NCBI GenBank assembly: GCA_015711775.1
Contig: JACVJB010000028.1
Span: 1-8,017, forward strand
Length of the DNA: 8,017 nt
From: Actinomycetota bacterium
GTDB taxonomy: Bacteria; Actinomycetota; Humimicrobiia; Humimicrobiales; Humimicrobiaceae
Direction of reading: 5' to 3'
Shown: piece by piece, positions 1 to 7,839 of the stretch
Position numbering within the stretch: the first letter of the stretch is position 1
How the letters are laid out: the number at the start of each line of letters is the position of its first letter
Notes under the pieces: model-generated
What the model was told of the DNA's origin: nothing
Seen by the model: the letters and a program-made list of their open reading frames with translations, nothing else
Database searches by the model: none
Program-made: the position numbers and the translations under genes

Positions 1-34
1 GCGCTTTAAGGGAATTGAGTTACAAGTTAATATT

Positions 35-54
35 GGCGCACAATGATGTTCGCC
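35..54 (+). other. Predicted RNA hairpin in the region upstream of gdhA
   Basis: The arms GGCG (35-38) and CGCC (51-54) pair. Inside them ACA (40-42) pairs with TGT (47-49) around an ATGA loop, with one C/T mismatch between the two helices. It sits upstream of the terminator-like hairpin at 72-111, so the first 110 bases may be the 3' part of a structured RNA, a gdhA leader, or the tail of an upstream transcript. No known riboswitch or RNA family was recognised. The call rests only on base pairing seen by eye. Confidence 0.35.
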
Positions 55-71
55 GGGCAAAGGCAGTGAAG

Positions 72-111
72 CCTCTGTATAGTTTTATCTATGCAGGGGT
101 TTTGTTTTTTT
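72..111 (+). terminator. Rho-independent terminator or attenuator upstream of gdhA
   Basis: An 11-bp stem forms between CCTCTGTATAG (72-82) and CTATGCAGGGG (89-99), including two G-U pairs. The loop is TTTTAT and the stem is followed by a run of T broken by a single G (100-111). This is a textbook intrinsic terminator for + strand transcription. It ends only about 35 bases before the gdhA start. It may end the transcript of a gene lying left of the window, or act as an attenuator in the gdhA leader. Confidence 0.75.
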
Positions 112-113
112 AG

Positions 114-1481
<1,368 letters not shown>

Positions 1482-1494
1482 TGCAAATAAACAA

Positions 1495-1528
1495 AATTAA
1501 AGCCCCGAAATTTTCCGGGGCTTTAATT
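1495..1528. terminator. Bidirectional terminator between convergent genes
   Basis: The 13-bp perfect stem AATTAAAGCCCCG (1495-1507) / CGGGGCTTTAATT (1516-1528) closes an 8-base loop. The GC-rich core is flanked by A-runs on the left and T-runs on the right, so it can act on both strands. It lies 13 bases after the gdhA stop and just beyond the stop of the minus-strand lipoprotein gene (1537), and serves both. Confidence 0.9.
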
Positions 1529-1536
1529 ATTGAGGG

Positions 1537-2646
1537 TTATTTTACAGTGGAGATTTCTTCCCAGAATGTCGTATAAGCAGCAATTACATCCTCTGTAAAG
1601 TTAGGTTGCCATATAAGTTTTCCAAGTTCCTCGTCAGTAAAGATGTATAATCCTGCATCAATGCCTTCTGCGCTTTCGGTAGCGCCCTGTACAGTGGTGG
1701 TATAACCGGACTCAGAAGTAAGCATAGCTGCAATATCAGGTCTTAGCATGAAATCTATGAACAAATGGGCTCCGGCAGGGTTATCTGCTGATGCGGGTAT
1801 CATAAATGTATCCGTCCAGCCAAGACCTCCTGTTGAAGGCAGGACATATTTAAATTTGGAATCAAACTCCATCATTTTTCTTCCGCCGCCGTCCCAGATG
1901 TGGCTGACCCATACTTCTTCATTTTTCAGAAGATCAAGAATTTCTGCTCCGCTTTCCCAGAATTTGAGAACATTTGCTTTAAGTTCGAGAATTTTTGGTC
2001 TTGCTCTCTCAAGCGTGTTTTGGGTATCGCTTAAAAGATCTTCTCTTGCAATGCCAAGGACGTCAAGGGTGAGCATAAGGGATTCGGGCGCATTCTTAGA
2101 GCAAACCCTTCCTTTAAGTTCCTGGTCAAACAGTATTTCCCATCCTAGGCCGTCAAGCGAACCGGTGTATTTTTCAGTATTTATTACAAGTCCGCTTGTA
2201 CCAAAAACGTAAGGTATAACGTAAACATCGCCTGAACCCATTTGTTTGCCGTCCCATTTTGCCCATGGCTGGTTTTTTAATGCGGAAGACACTTTTTCAT
2301 AATTGGGGATTTTTTTAAGGTCCAGCGGTTGGGCAAGCCCATCCTCATAAAACCTGTTAACCTGGTTCTGTGTCGGCATAATTATGTCAGCTTTTCCGCC
2401 ACCCCTCAGCAGCGTAAGCATCATGGCATTATCAGTGGCATAGGTAATATTGAGGTTAATCCCGGTTTGCTCTTCAAACATCTGTGCTGCCTCCTCCGGA
2501 AGATATCCCTCCCAGACATAAACTGAAAGTTGTCCGGGGATATCTTTTTTACAGGATACAGAAGGAATAATAAGAAGCAATGCCATAATAATTAATAACA
2601 CAGTCGAAAGTGGAAATTTAATTTTTGGTAAAAATAATTTTCTCAT
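1537..2646 (-). CDS. potD: Polyamine-type ABC transporter substrate-binding lipoprotein (PotD/PotF-like)
   Basis: This is a periplasmic or surface-anchored receptor that would deliver a polyamine-like ligand to an ABC importer. From the ATG at 2646 the product is 369 aa. It has basic residues at 2-10, a hydrophobic segment at about 13-28, and Cys32 after PSVS, giving a lipoprotein signal with a non-canonical lipobox (Ser rather than Leu at -3). The mature part is PotD-like: VYVWEGYLPEE (about 42-52), SHIWDGGG (about 248-255), GLGWTDTFMIP (about 274-284, Trp277 and Asp279 matching the polyamine-contacting WxD of PotD), and FMLRPDIA near 300. The frame is open further upstream, but that extension would overlap the lipT-like gene and the Shine-Dalgarno site supports 2646. 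It lies 55 bases downstream of the lipT-like gene on the same strand, with no permease or ATPase gene in the window. The exact ligand is inferred only from family. Confidence 0.85.
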   Translation of the reverse strand: MRKLFLPKIKFPLSTVLLIIMALLLIIPSVSCKKDIPGQLSVYVWEGYLPEEAAQMFEEQTGINLNITYATDNAMMLTLLRGGGKADIIMPTQNQVNRFYEDGLAQPLDLKKIPNYEKVSSALKNQPWAKWDGKQMGSGDVYVIPYVFGTSGLVINTEKYTGSLDGLGWEILFDQELKGRVCSKNAPESLMLTLDVLGIAREDLLSDTQNTLERARPKILELKANVLKFWESGAEILDLLKNEEVWVSHIWDGGGRKMMEFDSKFKYVLPSTGGLGWTDTFMIPASADNPAGAHLFIDFMLRPDIAAMLTSESGYTTTVQGATESAEGIDAGLYIFTDEELGKLIWQPNFTEDVIAAYTTFWEEISTVK

Positions 2647-2652
2647 AAACAT

Positions 2653-2656
2653 CTCC
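2653..2656 (-). promoter_or_regulatory. Ribosome binding site that decides the lipoprotein start
   Basis: On the minus strand GGAG directly abuts an ATG at 2652 and lies 6 bases before a second in-frame ATG at 2646. Normal spacing favours 2646, and a start at 2652 would add only two residues. Confidence 0.65.
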
Positions 2657-2667
2657 AGTCCAATAAT

Positions 2668-2683
2668 ATTATTACTTAATAAT
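2668..2683. repeat. AT-only inverted repeat upstream of the lipoprotein gene
   Basis: ATTATTA and TAATAAT are perfect inverted 7-mers separated by 2 bases. They lie in the 55-base gap between the lipT-like gene and the lipoprotein gene. The spacing is too tight for a good RNA hairpin, so a protein-binding operator is more plausible. Such AT palindromes also arise by chance in AT-rich gaps. Confidence 0.3.
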
Positions 2684-2701
2684 TTTAACTGATATATTAT
2701 T

Positions 2702-3862
2702 TTAATTCCAGTATTGCCTGAATGCCACCCATGTCTTTTTAATAAATTTTTCAAATTGTTGCGTGGTTTTTTGGTTCTGCCATCCGGCTGAGATTTCTTT
2801 TCTTTTTACAAGGGCCCTGTTAAGGCTGTCTTTAAAATAAACATTATACTCTTTGCTGATTTTCTGCAGGACTGATGTACTTTTAACTGCAGCAGCTTCT
2901 TTTATATATTCTGCGGCAATCCTTGACGAGTAAACAGCATTATAAATGCCTGCGCCCGTTACCGGGTTACAAAGGCCCGCAGCATCTCCTAAAAGTATTA
3001 TGTTTTTTTGTACAGGGTTTATTGTAATACCCGAAACGGGTATGAGCCCGGATGATAGTTTTGCCCTTTTGTCTTCGGAATCACTTAGAACCTGTCCGAA
3101 TATCTGATAAAAAAGATGTTTCTGTATTCCAGATTTTTCAAAATGCCGGCAAAAAAGCGCAAGATCAACCCCGAGCCCGTAATTTGTAAATTTACGGCCG
3201 GGGAAAACCCAGGCGTACCCTCCTCTAATTTCAGGAAGAAAAAACACTTTTGTGCTTTGGGATATTCTCCCGGTATTTATATTTTTACATTTTAAATTTA
3301 TCCCTGCAAGAAAATGCCCTCCTGCAGAACCAATATGCCCGGCGGCAAGGGAAAGAGGCCCGTCTGCGCCGGCAATTATCTGCGCCCTTATAATTATCTG
3401 CCGGCCGTCTTTTAATGCCGTAACTTGTCTGCCTGATATTTTCAAAGCTTTTGTGGAAGGCAGATATATTCCGCCATATTTTGTGAATCTGGTAATCCAG
3501 TCTTTTATCATTTCCCGCCGGTCTATTATGTATCCGGGCGCCTTCATTTCTGATGCGTGGTGCAAATTATCTAAGTTTAATTCTTTAATAGCTCCACAGG
3601 GTTTTACATTTATAAAAGTCTGCAGTTTATCTATGCTGTTATCAATGCCTCTCAGCTTAAAATCAAAAAGGCCAGTAAAGACGGCCGGGACATATTCAGC
3701 ACACCTGAGCGGCTCTTCGATATGGCTCTTTTTATCAATCAGGATAATGTTAAGGCCTGTTGCAGATAAGAAGACCGCAAGAGCTGCCCCTGCAGGGCCT
3801 GCCCCGATTATCAGTAAGTCACACTTAAAATATGTACGAGGTGTTTCAGTTTTTTTTGACAT
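2702..3862 (-). CDS. lipT: FAD-dependent oxidoreductase of the geranylgeranyl reductase family, LipT-like
   Basis: The 386-aa product has an N-terminal FAD-binding fold (GAGPAG, residues 20-25, in the strand LLIIGAGPAGAALAV), RCAEYVP (53-59), GADG (165-168), the family motif GGYAWVFPG (214-222) and a second FAD site, LGDAAGLCNPVTGAGI (about 291-306). No membrane segment stands out. These features place it with geranylgeranyl-reductase/FixC-like flavoproteins. In sulfur-oxidising bacteria a flavoprotein of this kind, LipT, is encoded with lipS1 and lipS2 and is proposed to feed electrons to them. Here it follows the lipoate ligase gene by 55 bases and lies near both lipS genes, so the same role is inferred. 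An isoprenoid-lipid reductase is the main alternative. A weak AAAGGA lies 14 bases before the ATG, which is longer than usual. Confidence is high for the family and moderate for the LipT role. Confidence 0.75.
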   Translation of the reverse strand: MSKKTETPRTYFKCDLLIIGAGPAGAALAVFLSATGLNIILIDKKSHIEEPLRCAEYVPAVFTGLFDFKLRGIDNSIDKLQTFINVKPCGAIKELNLDNLHHASEMKAPGYIIDRREMIKDWITRFTKYGGIYLPSTKALKISGRQVTALKDGRQIIIRAQIIAGADGPLSLAAGHIGSAGGHFLAGINLKCKNINTGRISQSTKVFFLPEIRGGYAWVFPGRKFTNYGLGVDLALFCRHFEKSGIQKHLFYQIFGQVLSDSEDKRAKLSSGLIPVSGITINPVQKNIILLGDAAGLCNPVTGAGIYNAVYSSRIAAEYIKEAAAVKSTSVLQKISKEYNVYFKDSLNRALVKRKEISAGWQNQKTTQQFEKFIKKTWVAFRQYWN

Positions 3863-3917
3863 TTTCAGAACTATAGTCCTTTGCCATTAATTTTTTTATC
3901 CGCTAAATTTTAGGTTT

Positions 3918-5549
3918 TCATATATAAACGGGGTGTTTATTATAAATTTCAAATATTTTTTTAAGAAGCGGCAATTTGATATCAGTAAAACCTTCAAACT
4001 TTCCGGCATATGCATCTTTTTCTTTTCCCAAATCATAACAGGTGGAATTATCAATATTCATAAGTATGCCCGCAAGGTTTTTTTCTTTAAAATGATTAAG
4101 GTGCTTTAAATAAAAAGCCTCGCAGCAGCAGCCCGCGAAATACTTCTTATTTTGTATTTTAAGTTTTTCCAGAGTTTTCATAAGATGCTCAAAGCTTGTA
4201 ATTGTAATATGGCTTATTTTATATGCTCCTGCAAGTTTTATCGCATCCCCAACGGTGCATTTCCCGCAGAAATTGCATCCCTGACTGTACCTGTACCTGC
4301 AATCCGGGTGTTTGGCGCAGTAAGGGATAAGAAATACATCAATTATATTTTTATTGTCAAATTCAGCGCATACTGTATTTATATCATTTATATTTTCATA
4401 TTCCACACCATGGCGGCAAATATCAAGCCTTGCAATAGCATCATTAAGAAGTTTTTTAATTATCATTTTAGAAATTCCGGCTATTGGGCTGTAGTTGTCA
4501 AAAAAGCTGTCAATCCTGTCTTCTATATTTTTGCTTAAAAATTTTTTAACGGCCCCATTGTCTGCGCCTGCAGGTAAATCTTTGTTTTTACCTATGCTTA
4601 TATTTTTCATGGTGCTTTCAAGGTCATATACAGCTCTTGCGGGATAGCAGAAAAAATCCCCGGTGAAATAAACATTCTTTAAAATCCTTCTTTTAAGGTC
4701 AATATTTACCGAGCATTTGATAACTTTTTTATCTGATTTATGGTAGGAGTAAATGTAACTGCTGCTATTATGTTCAGTTATTTTGTATACATGGGAACTG
4801 CTTTTAAAATAGGGCAGCTTCAAATTATATATTTTTTCCTCTTCTTCTGAAAGTTTTCCTTTATAAGTTTCTATTTCAAAATAATGCTTAAAACCCCCGG
4901 TAAGATTATTTATAATATCGTTTCTGTCCGGGCAGTAGCCAAGTTCTCTTGAAAGCCAGGTTAGCCTGTCTTTAAGCGAGTTTATCTCGCTGTATTTGAG
5001 CTTTTCAACAGGCACCCTTAAGGCTCTCAGCATAATATCAATCTCAAGGTCAACAAGAAGAGTTCCCTGAAACATAAAGGCATCTTTAAGCGATGTTCCT
5101 CCTGAGCCTGAAATTTTTCTTCCATTAATTTCTATGTCGTTTCTTGGCCGAAAGCCCGATTTTAGGCCGAACATGTTAATTCCGAAGGCAGCAGCGCTGC
5201 AGAACAGCTCGTAATACTGCTCATACCCGGCGCATCCGCCAAAGCTCTGCCCTGTTGCAAAATACTCCCAGCCGACATCTTTCTGGCCCCAGTAAAGCGC
5301 CCCTCCTCCGGTTATCCTTCGGTTTATTTCTATTGAGTTCTGCTTGCAGTAATCAAGGCGGAGCTCTTTTTCAGCGCTCTGGAAATTTCCCACAAGCGCG
5401 CAGTGCGGTTTAAAGCTTAAAAACCTCAACGTGTCAGGGATAAGGTTTTTCTCCCTGGCTTCAAGTATGGCGGCATCAAGGGCCATATTCTCAGCGGCGC
5501 TTAAATGGCCAGTATCTATTACTCTGACTTTTTTAATTTCTTTCTTCAT
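3918..5549 (-). CDS. lplA: Lipoate-protein ligase fused to a C-terminal DUF116 domain
   Basis: The 543-aa product has three parts. Residues 1-230 are a LplA/LipB-type catalytic domain: IDTGHLSAAENMALD (11-25), RRITGGG (77-83), NDIEINGRKISGSGG (137-151) with the expected catalytic Lys145, and QGTLLVD (161-167). Residues about 250-350 resemble the accessory (LplB-type) domain, with YFTGDFF (294-300). Residues about 400-510 match DUF116, with Cys411, 417, 425, 428, 431 and the triplet 474-476, able to hold metal or an Fe-S cluster. It probably attaches lipoate or octanoate to a carrier lysine in the cytosol. It lies divergent from the lipS genes and upstream of the lipT-like gene. Oddities are Trp87 where RRxxGGGxVxH ligases carry His, QGT instead of the usual HGT, and no clear Shine-Dalgarno sequence. 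The ATG at 5549 is chosen because homology to LplA begins at about residue 8. Whether the substrate is free lipoate or octanoyl-ACP is not settled by sequence. Confidence 0.85.
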   Translation of the reverse strand: MKKEIKKVRVIDTGHLSAAENMALDAAILEAREKNLIPDTLRFLSFKPHCALVGNFQSAEKELRLDYCKQNSIEINRRITGGGALYWGQKDVGWEYFATGQSFGGCAGYEQYYELFCSAAAFGINMFGLKSGFRPRNDIEINGRKISGSGGTSLKDAFMFQGTLLVDLEIDIMLRALRVPVEKLKYSEINSLKDRLTWLSRELGYCPDRNDIINNLTGGFKHYFEIETYKGKLSEEEEKIYNLKLPYFKSSSHVYKITEHNSSSYIYSYHKSDKKVIKCSVNIDLKRRILKNVYFTGDFFCYPARAVYDLESTMKNISIGKNKDLPAGADNGAVKKFLSKNIEDRIDSFFDNYSPIAGISKMIIKKLLNDAIARLDICRHGVEYENINDINTVCAEFDNKNIIDVFLIPYCAKHPDCRYRYSQGCNFCGKCTVGDAIKLAGAYKISHITITSFEHLMKTLEKLKIQNKKYFAGCCCEAFYLKHLNHFKEKNLAGILMNIDNSTCYDLGKEKDAYAGKFEGFTDIKLPLLKKIFEIYNKHPVYI

Positions 5550-5566
5550 CTACTGGTAATTGCTTC

Positions 5567-5595
5567 AGTATTTATTAATAATTGTTTTTAGGCAA
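5567..5595 (-). promoter_or_regulatory. Candidate promoter for the ligase gene
   Basis: Read on the minus strand, TTGCCT (5595-5590) and AATACT (5572-5567) are separated by 17 bases, each matching four of six sigma-70 consensus positions. This would give a leader of roughly 10 bases. A perfect TATAAT on the same strand (5622-5617) has no convincing -35 box and is an alternative. Confidence 0.25.
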
Positions 5596-5604
5596 TCACG
5601 CTTA

Positions 5605-5614
5605 TAAAGCTTTA
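5605..5614. repeat. Perfect 10-bp palindrome in the divergent promoter region
   Basis: TAAAGCTTTA is its own reverse complement. It lies between the divergent ligase and lipS1 starts and overlaps the candidate lipS1 -35 box, so it could be a shared operator. No known regulator site was recognised. Confidence 0.3.
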
Positions 5615-5639
5615 AAATTATAAATCATTGATGTATATT
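5611..5639 (+). promoter_or_regulatory. Candidate promoter for lipS1-lipS2
   Basis: TTTAAA (5611-5616, 4/6 to the -35 consensus) and TATATT (5634-5639, 5/6 to the -10 consensus) are separated by 17 bases. Transcription would start only a few bases before the ATG at 5651. That agrees with the absence of a Shine-Dalgarno sequence and suggests a nearly leaderless mRNA. The inverted repeat GTATA/TATAC (5633-5646) overlaps the -10 box. Confidence 0.35.
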
Positions 5640-5650
5640 AGTATACCATT

Positions 5651-6694
5651 ATGGAGAAGGCAAACAGTCCACAATATGTAAAAACAAGCCTTGCTGCAGC
5701 AATGTCGCTGGGGCTTGAAAAAGGAAGTTTTGCAGATGGCGTGCGCCTCACTGGCCTTAATCTGCTGCTAACCTATGAAAACGGTTGCGCGGGCAGGTGC
5801 GCTTATTGCGGAGTGACCCGGGATAGCAGAAGCGGCCCCAAATTAAAAAAGACTTTTATAAGGGTAAAATGGCCAACTTACAGCATTGATACTATACTTG
5901 AAAGGCTTAAAAACAACTCCAGCTCTTTTGAGAGAATTTGCATATCAATGGTTACCCACGGACAGGCATTTAAAGATACAGTTTATCTTACTGAAAAGAT
6001 CCACGGCTGCTCTGCTCTTCCCATAAGCCTTCTTATAGCCCCCACTGTAATAAAGAAAAAAGAGAATATAGAGCAGTTTAAAAAAGCCGGGGCGCAAATG
6101 ATAGGGGTTGCAATAGACGGGGCAACACAGCAGGTATTTGAAAAGTACCGGGGCCGTGAAGTAAATGGGCCACACAAATGGGATAAGTACTGGGAAGCGC
6201 TCCAGCACTCAATTGATGTTTTCGGCAAATATATGGCAGGCGTGCACCTTATCTGCGGACTGGGCGAAACTGAAGAAGAAATGGTGCAGGCAATATACAG
6301 GGCCCACTCAATGGGAGCAAAAACTCACCTTTTTTCCTTTTATCCTGAGGCAAATACGGCTCTTTCAGAAAAGAATCCGCCTCCTCTTTTAAGTTACCGC
6401 AAAATACAGATTGCAAGGTATCTTATAAATGAAATGCAATGGGGTATTAATAAGTTTATTTTTGATGAAAATGGCAATCTTGTAAAGTTTGAGGATGATA
6501 TAAGCTTTCTTTTATCAGACGGCGCCGCCTTTATGACTTCCGGATGTCCCTGCAGAAACAGCAATTTTGCAGCATGCAACAGGCCTTTTGCAAATGAGCG
6601 GCCTTCTGAGGTTTTCAGGAATTATCCGCATCTTCCCAGCCAGGAAGAAAAGTTAAGAATAAGAAACCAGATAGAGGATTTGCTGTCCCTGTAA
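5651..6694 (+). CDS. lipS1: Radical SAM lipoyl synthase component, LipS1-like
   Basis: The 347-aa product is a radical SAM protein with CAGRCAYC (Cys46, 50, 53; CX3CX2C) for the SAM-binding 4Fe-4S cluster. The barrel follows, with VAIDGATQ (153-160) and HLICGLGETEEE (199-210). A second cysteine set near the C terminus (Cys299, 301, 309, then NRPFANERP at 310-318) is a likely auxiliary cluster. In the archaeal-type pathway LipS1 acts after LipS2 and inserts sulfur at C6 of the 8-mercaptooctanoyl chain. The label rests on recognising this cysteine pattern and on the neighbouring lipS2-like, lipT-like and ligase genes. LipS1 and LipS2 are often annotated as biotin synthase-like, and the numbering of the two could be swapped. 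No Shine-Dalgarno sequence precedes the ATG. Met18 (5702) is another in-frame ATG but also has none. Confidence 0.78.
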   Translation: MEKANSPQYVKTSLAAAMSLGLEKGSFADGVRLTGLNLLLTYENGCAGRCAYCGVTRDSRSGPKLKKTFIRVKWPTYSIDTILERLKNNSSSFERICISMVTHGQAFKDTVYLTEKIHGCSALPISLLIAPTVIKKKENIEQFKKAGAQMIGVAIDGATQQVFEKYRGREVNGPHKWDKYWEALQHSIDVFGKYMAGVHLICGLGETEEEMVQAIYRAHSMGAKTHLFSFYPEANTALSEKNPPPLLSYRKIQIARYLINEMQWGINKFIFDENGNLVKFEDDISFLLSDGAAFMTSGCPCRNSNFAACNRPFANERPSEVFRNYPHLPSQEEKLRIRNQIEDLLSL

Positions 6695-6774
6695 ACTTTT
6701 AATATTTCTAAATCGAAAAAAAACCTAAACACTATGACGCAATTATAAATACTTGTGTTAGCATAAATAAAAAA

Positions 6775-7812
6775 ATGAATAATTTTGTTACAAAAAAAAA
6801 ACCGGATAAAAAAATAATATTTGCAGTTCCGGGATCCAAGGTTTATATAAGCTCTTTTTATAAAAACAGCCCAAAAAGCTTTATGAATATAAGCCTTACG
6901 GGCAGCCGCTGCAGCCTTATGTGCAGCCACTGCAGAGGAGTTCTTCTAAAAAGTATGGCCAGCGCAGCCACAGGCAATCTTTATGAAATCATCGCACCAA
7001 AAGCCGAAAGGGGACTGAAAGGGGTACTGGTAAGCGGAGGATTTAACGCAAGTGGAGCGCTCGAGCTTGACGGGTATTACGGGCAGATAACAGATCTTAA
7101 AAAATCATTTAAGGATCTTAAAGTCTTTATTCATGCCGGTTTTGTGGACAGGCAAATGGCATATAAGCTGGGTCAAACAGGATGTGACGGAGTTCTCTTA
7201 AATGTTATAGGAAGCATAAGTGCCATAGAAAATGTATATAACCTCAGAGGATTTAAACCCCAGGATTATTACAACTCCCTCATTAATTTAAAAGAAGCAG
7301 GACTTAAAACAGCTCCGCACATAGTTGTTGGGCTGGATACAGGGGACAAGAATAATGAATTTGAAGCTTTAAAAAATATTCTTAAAATTGGAGCCGACTG
7401 GCTCGTTCTTGTATCTGTAAAAAACCTGTTCAGGAAATCGGGACGTGAAAATGACAGAAGGCCTGTCAAAAGCATTAAAGTTAAAAAAGACACAGGCAAA
7501 ACCTCCAGTCTCCGGGACGCTTTAAAAACCTCTATTATTGTCCCGGCAGAAACAATTAATGAGTTAAGGCGCAATGAAATAAATGCAGAAAAGATTTTAA
7601 TCCTTGCAGAATACGCCAAAAATACCTGCCCTGATATAAAAATCTCGCTTGGATGCGCTAAGCCATCCGGCAAACCCGGTCAGTTGCTTGAAGTTCAGCT
7701 TTTAAAAACAGGGGTTAAAACTATAGCTTTCCCTTCTGAAAAAACAATTATTTATGCAAAAGACAATAGCTTTGATTTTGAATTTGTTGAGAGTTGCTGC
7801 GCCCTTTCTTAA
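6775..7812 (+). CDS. lipS2: Radical SAM lipoyl synthase component, LipS2-like
   Basis: The 345-aa product carries ISLTGSRCSLMCSHCRG (39-55), placing the radical SAM CX3CX2C at Cys46, 50, 53. It continues with GVLVSGGFNASG (83-94), VFIHAGFVD (117-125), NVIGSISAIENVYNL (143-157), HIVVGLDTG (182-190) and ISLGCAKPSG (290-299). Cys294 together with Cys341/Cys342 near the C terminus are candidate auxiliary-cluster ligands. In the two-enzyme lipoyl pathway LipS2 works first, adding sulfur at C8 of a protein-bound octanoyl chain. It follows the lipS1-like gene by 80 bases on the same strand with no terminator seen between, so co-transcription is likely. Residues about 214-256 form a basic, apparently low-conservation stretch where I expect a PTPGT-like motif in homologs. 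The start is preceded by A-rich sequence with no Shine-Dalgarno site. Assignment as LipS2 rather than LipS1 is from remembered motif patterns. Confidence 0.78.
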   Translation: MNNFVTKKKPDKKIIFAVPGSKVYISSFYKNSPKSFMNISLTGSRCSLMCSHCRGVLLKSMASAATGNLYEIIAPKAERGLKGVLVSGGFNASGALELDGYYGQITDLKKSFKDLKVFIHAGFVDRQMAYKLGQTGCDGVLLNVIGSISAIENVYNLRGFKPQDYYNSLINLKEAGLKTAPHIVVGLDTGDKNNEFEALKNILKIGADWLVLVSVKNLFRKSGRENDRRPVKSIKVKKDTGKTSSLRDALKTSIIVPAETINELRRNEINAEKILILAEYAKNTCPDIKISLGCAKPSGKPGQLLEVQLLKTGVKTIAFPSEKTIIYAKDNSFDFEFVESCCALS

Positions 7813-7839
7813 ATAAAACTCATGAGAGGTCAACCAAAA

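Noticed and set aside
3..113. Open reading stretch on the + strand from the window edge to a stop at 111-113
   Set aside because: It runs through the terminator hairpin and its T-run, and the translated tail resembles nothing I recognise. A gene ending inside its own terminator is unlikely.
2647..2754. N-terminal extension of the substrate-binding protein to the ATG at 2754
   Set aside because: It would precede the signal peptide, overlap the lipT-like coding region, and ignore the Shine-Dalgarno sequence placed before 2646.
3843..3884. Short minus-strand ORF (about 13 codons) overlapping the lipT-like start, beginning MAKDYSSENV
   Set aside because: It has no ribosome binding site and no recognisable content; probably chance.
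3252..3890. Long + strand open frame opposite the lipT-like gene
   Set aside because: It is a shadow of the real minus-strand gene, which has full FAD motifs; the shadow translation has no family features.
6695..6774. Search for a terminator or a separate promoter between the lipS1-like and lipS2-like genes
   Set aside because: Only AT-rich sequence with A-runs is present. No stable hairpin with a T-run and no convincing -35/-10 pair was found.
5651..7812. Reading the two radical SAM genes as biotin synthase or classical LipA
   Set aside because: Both lack the CXXXXCXXXXXC auxiliary motif of LipA, and their C-terminal motifs (CNRPFANERP and LGCAKP) differ from BioB. The neighbouring ligase and flavoprotein fit LipS1/LipS2 better.
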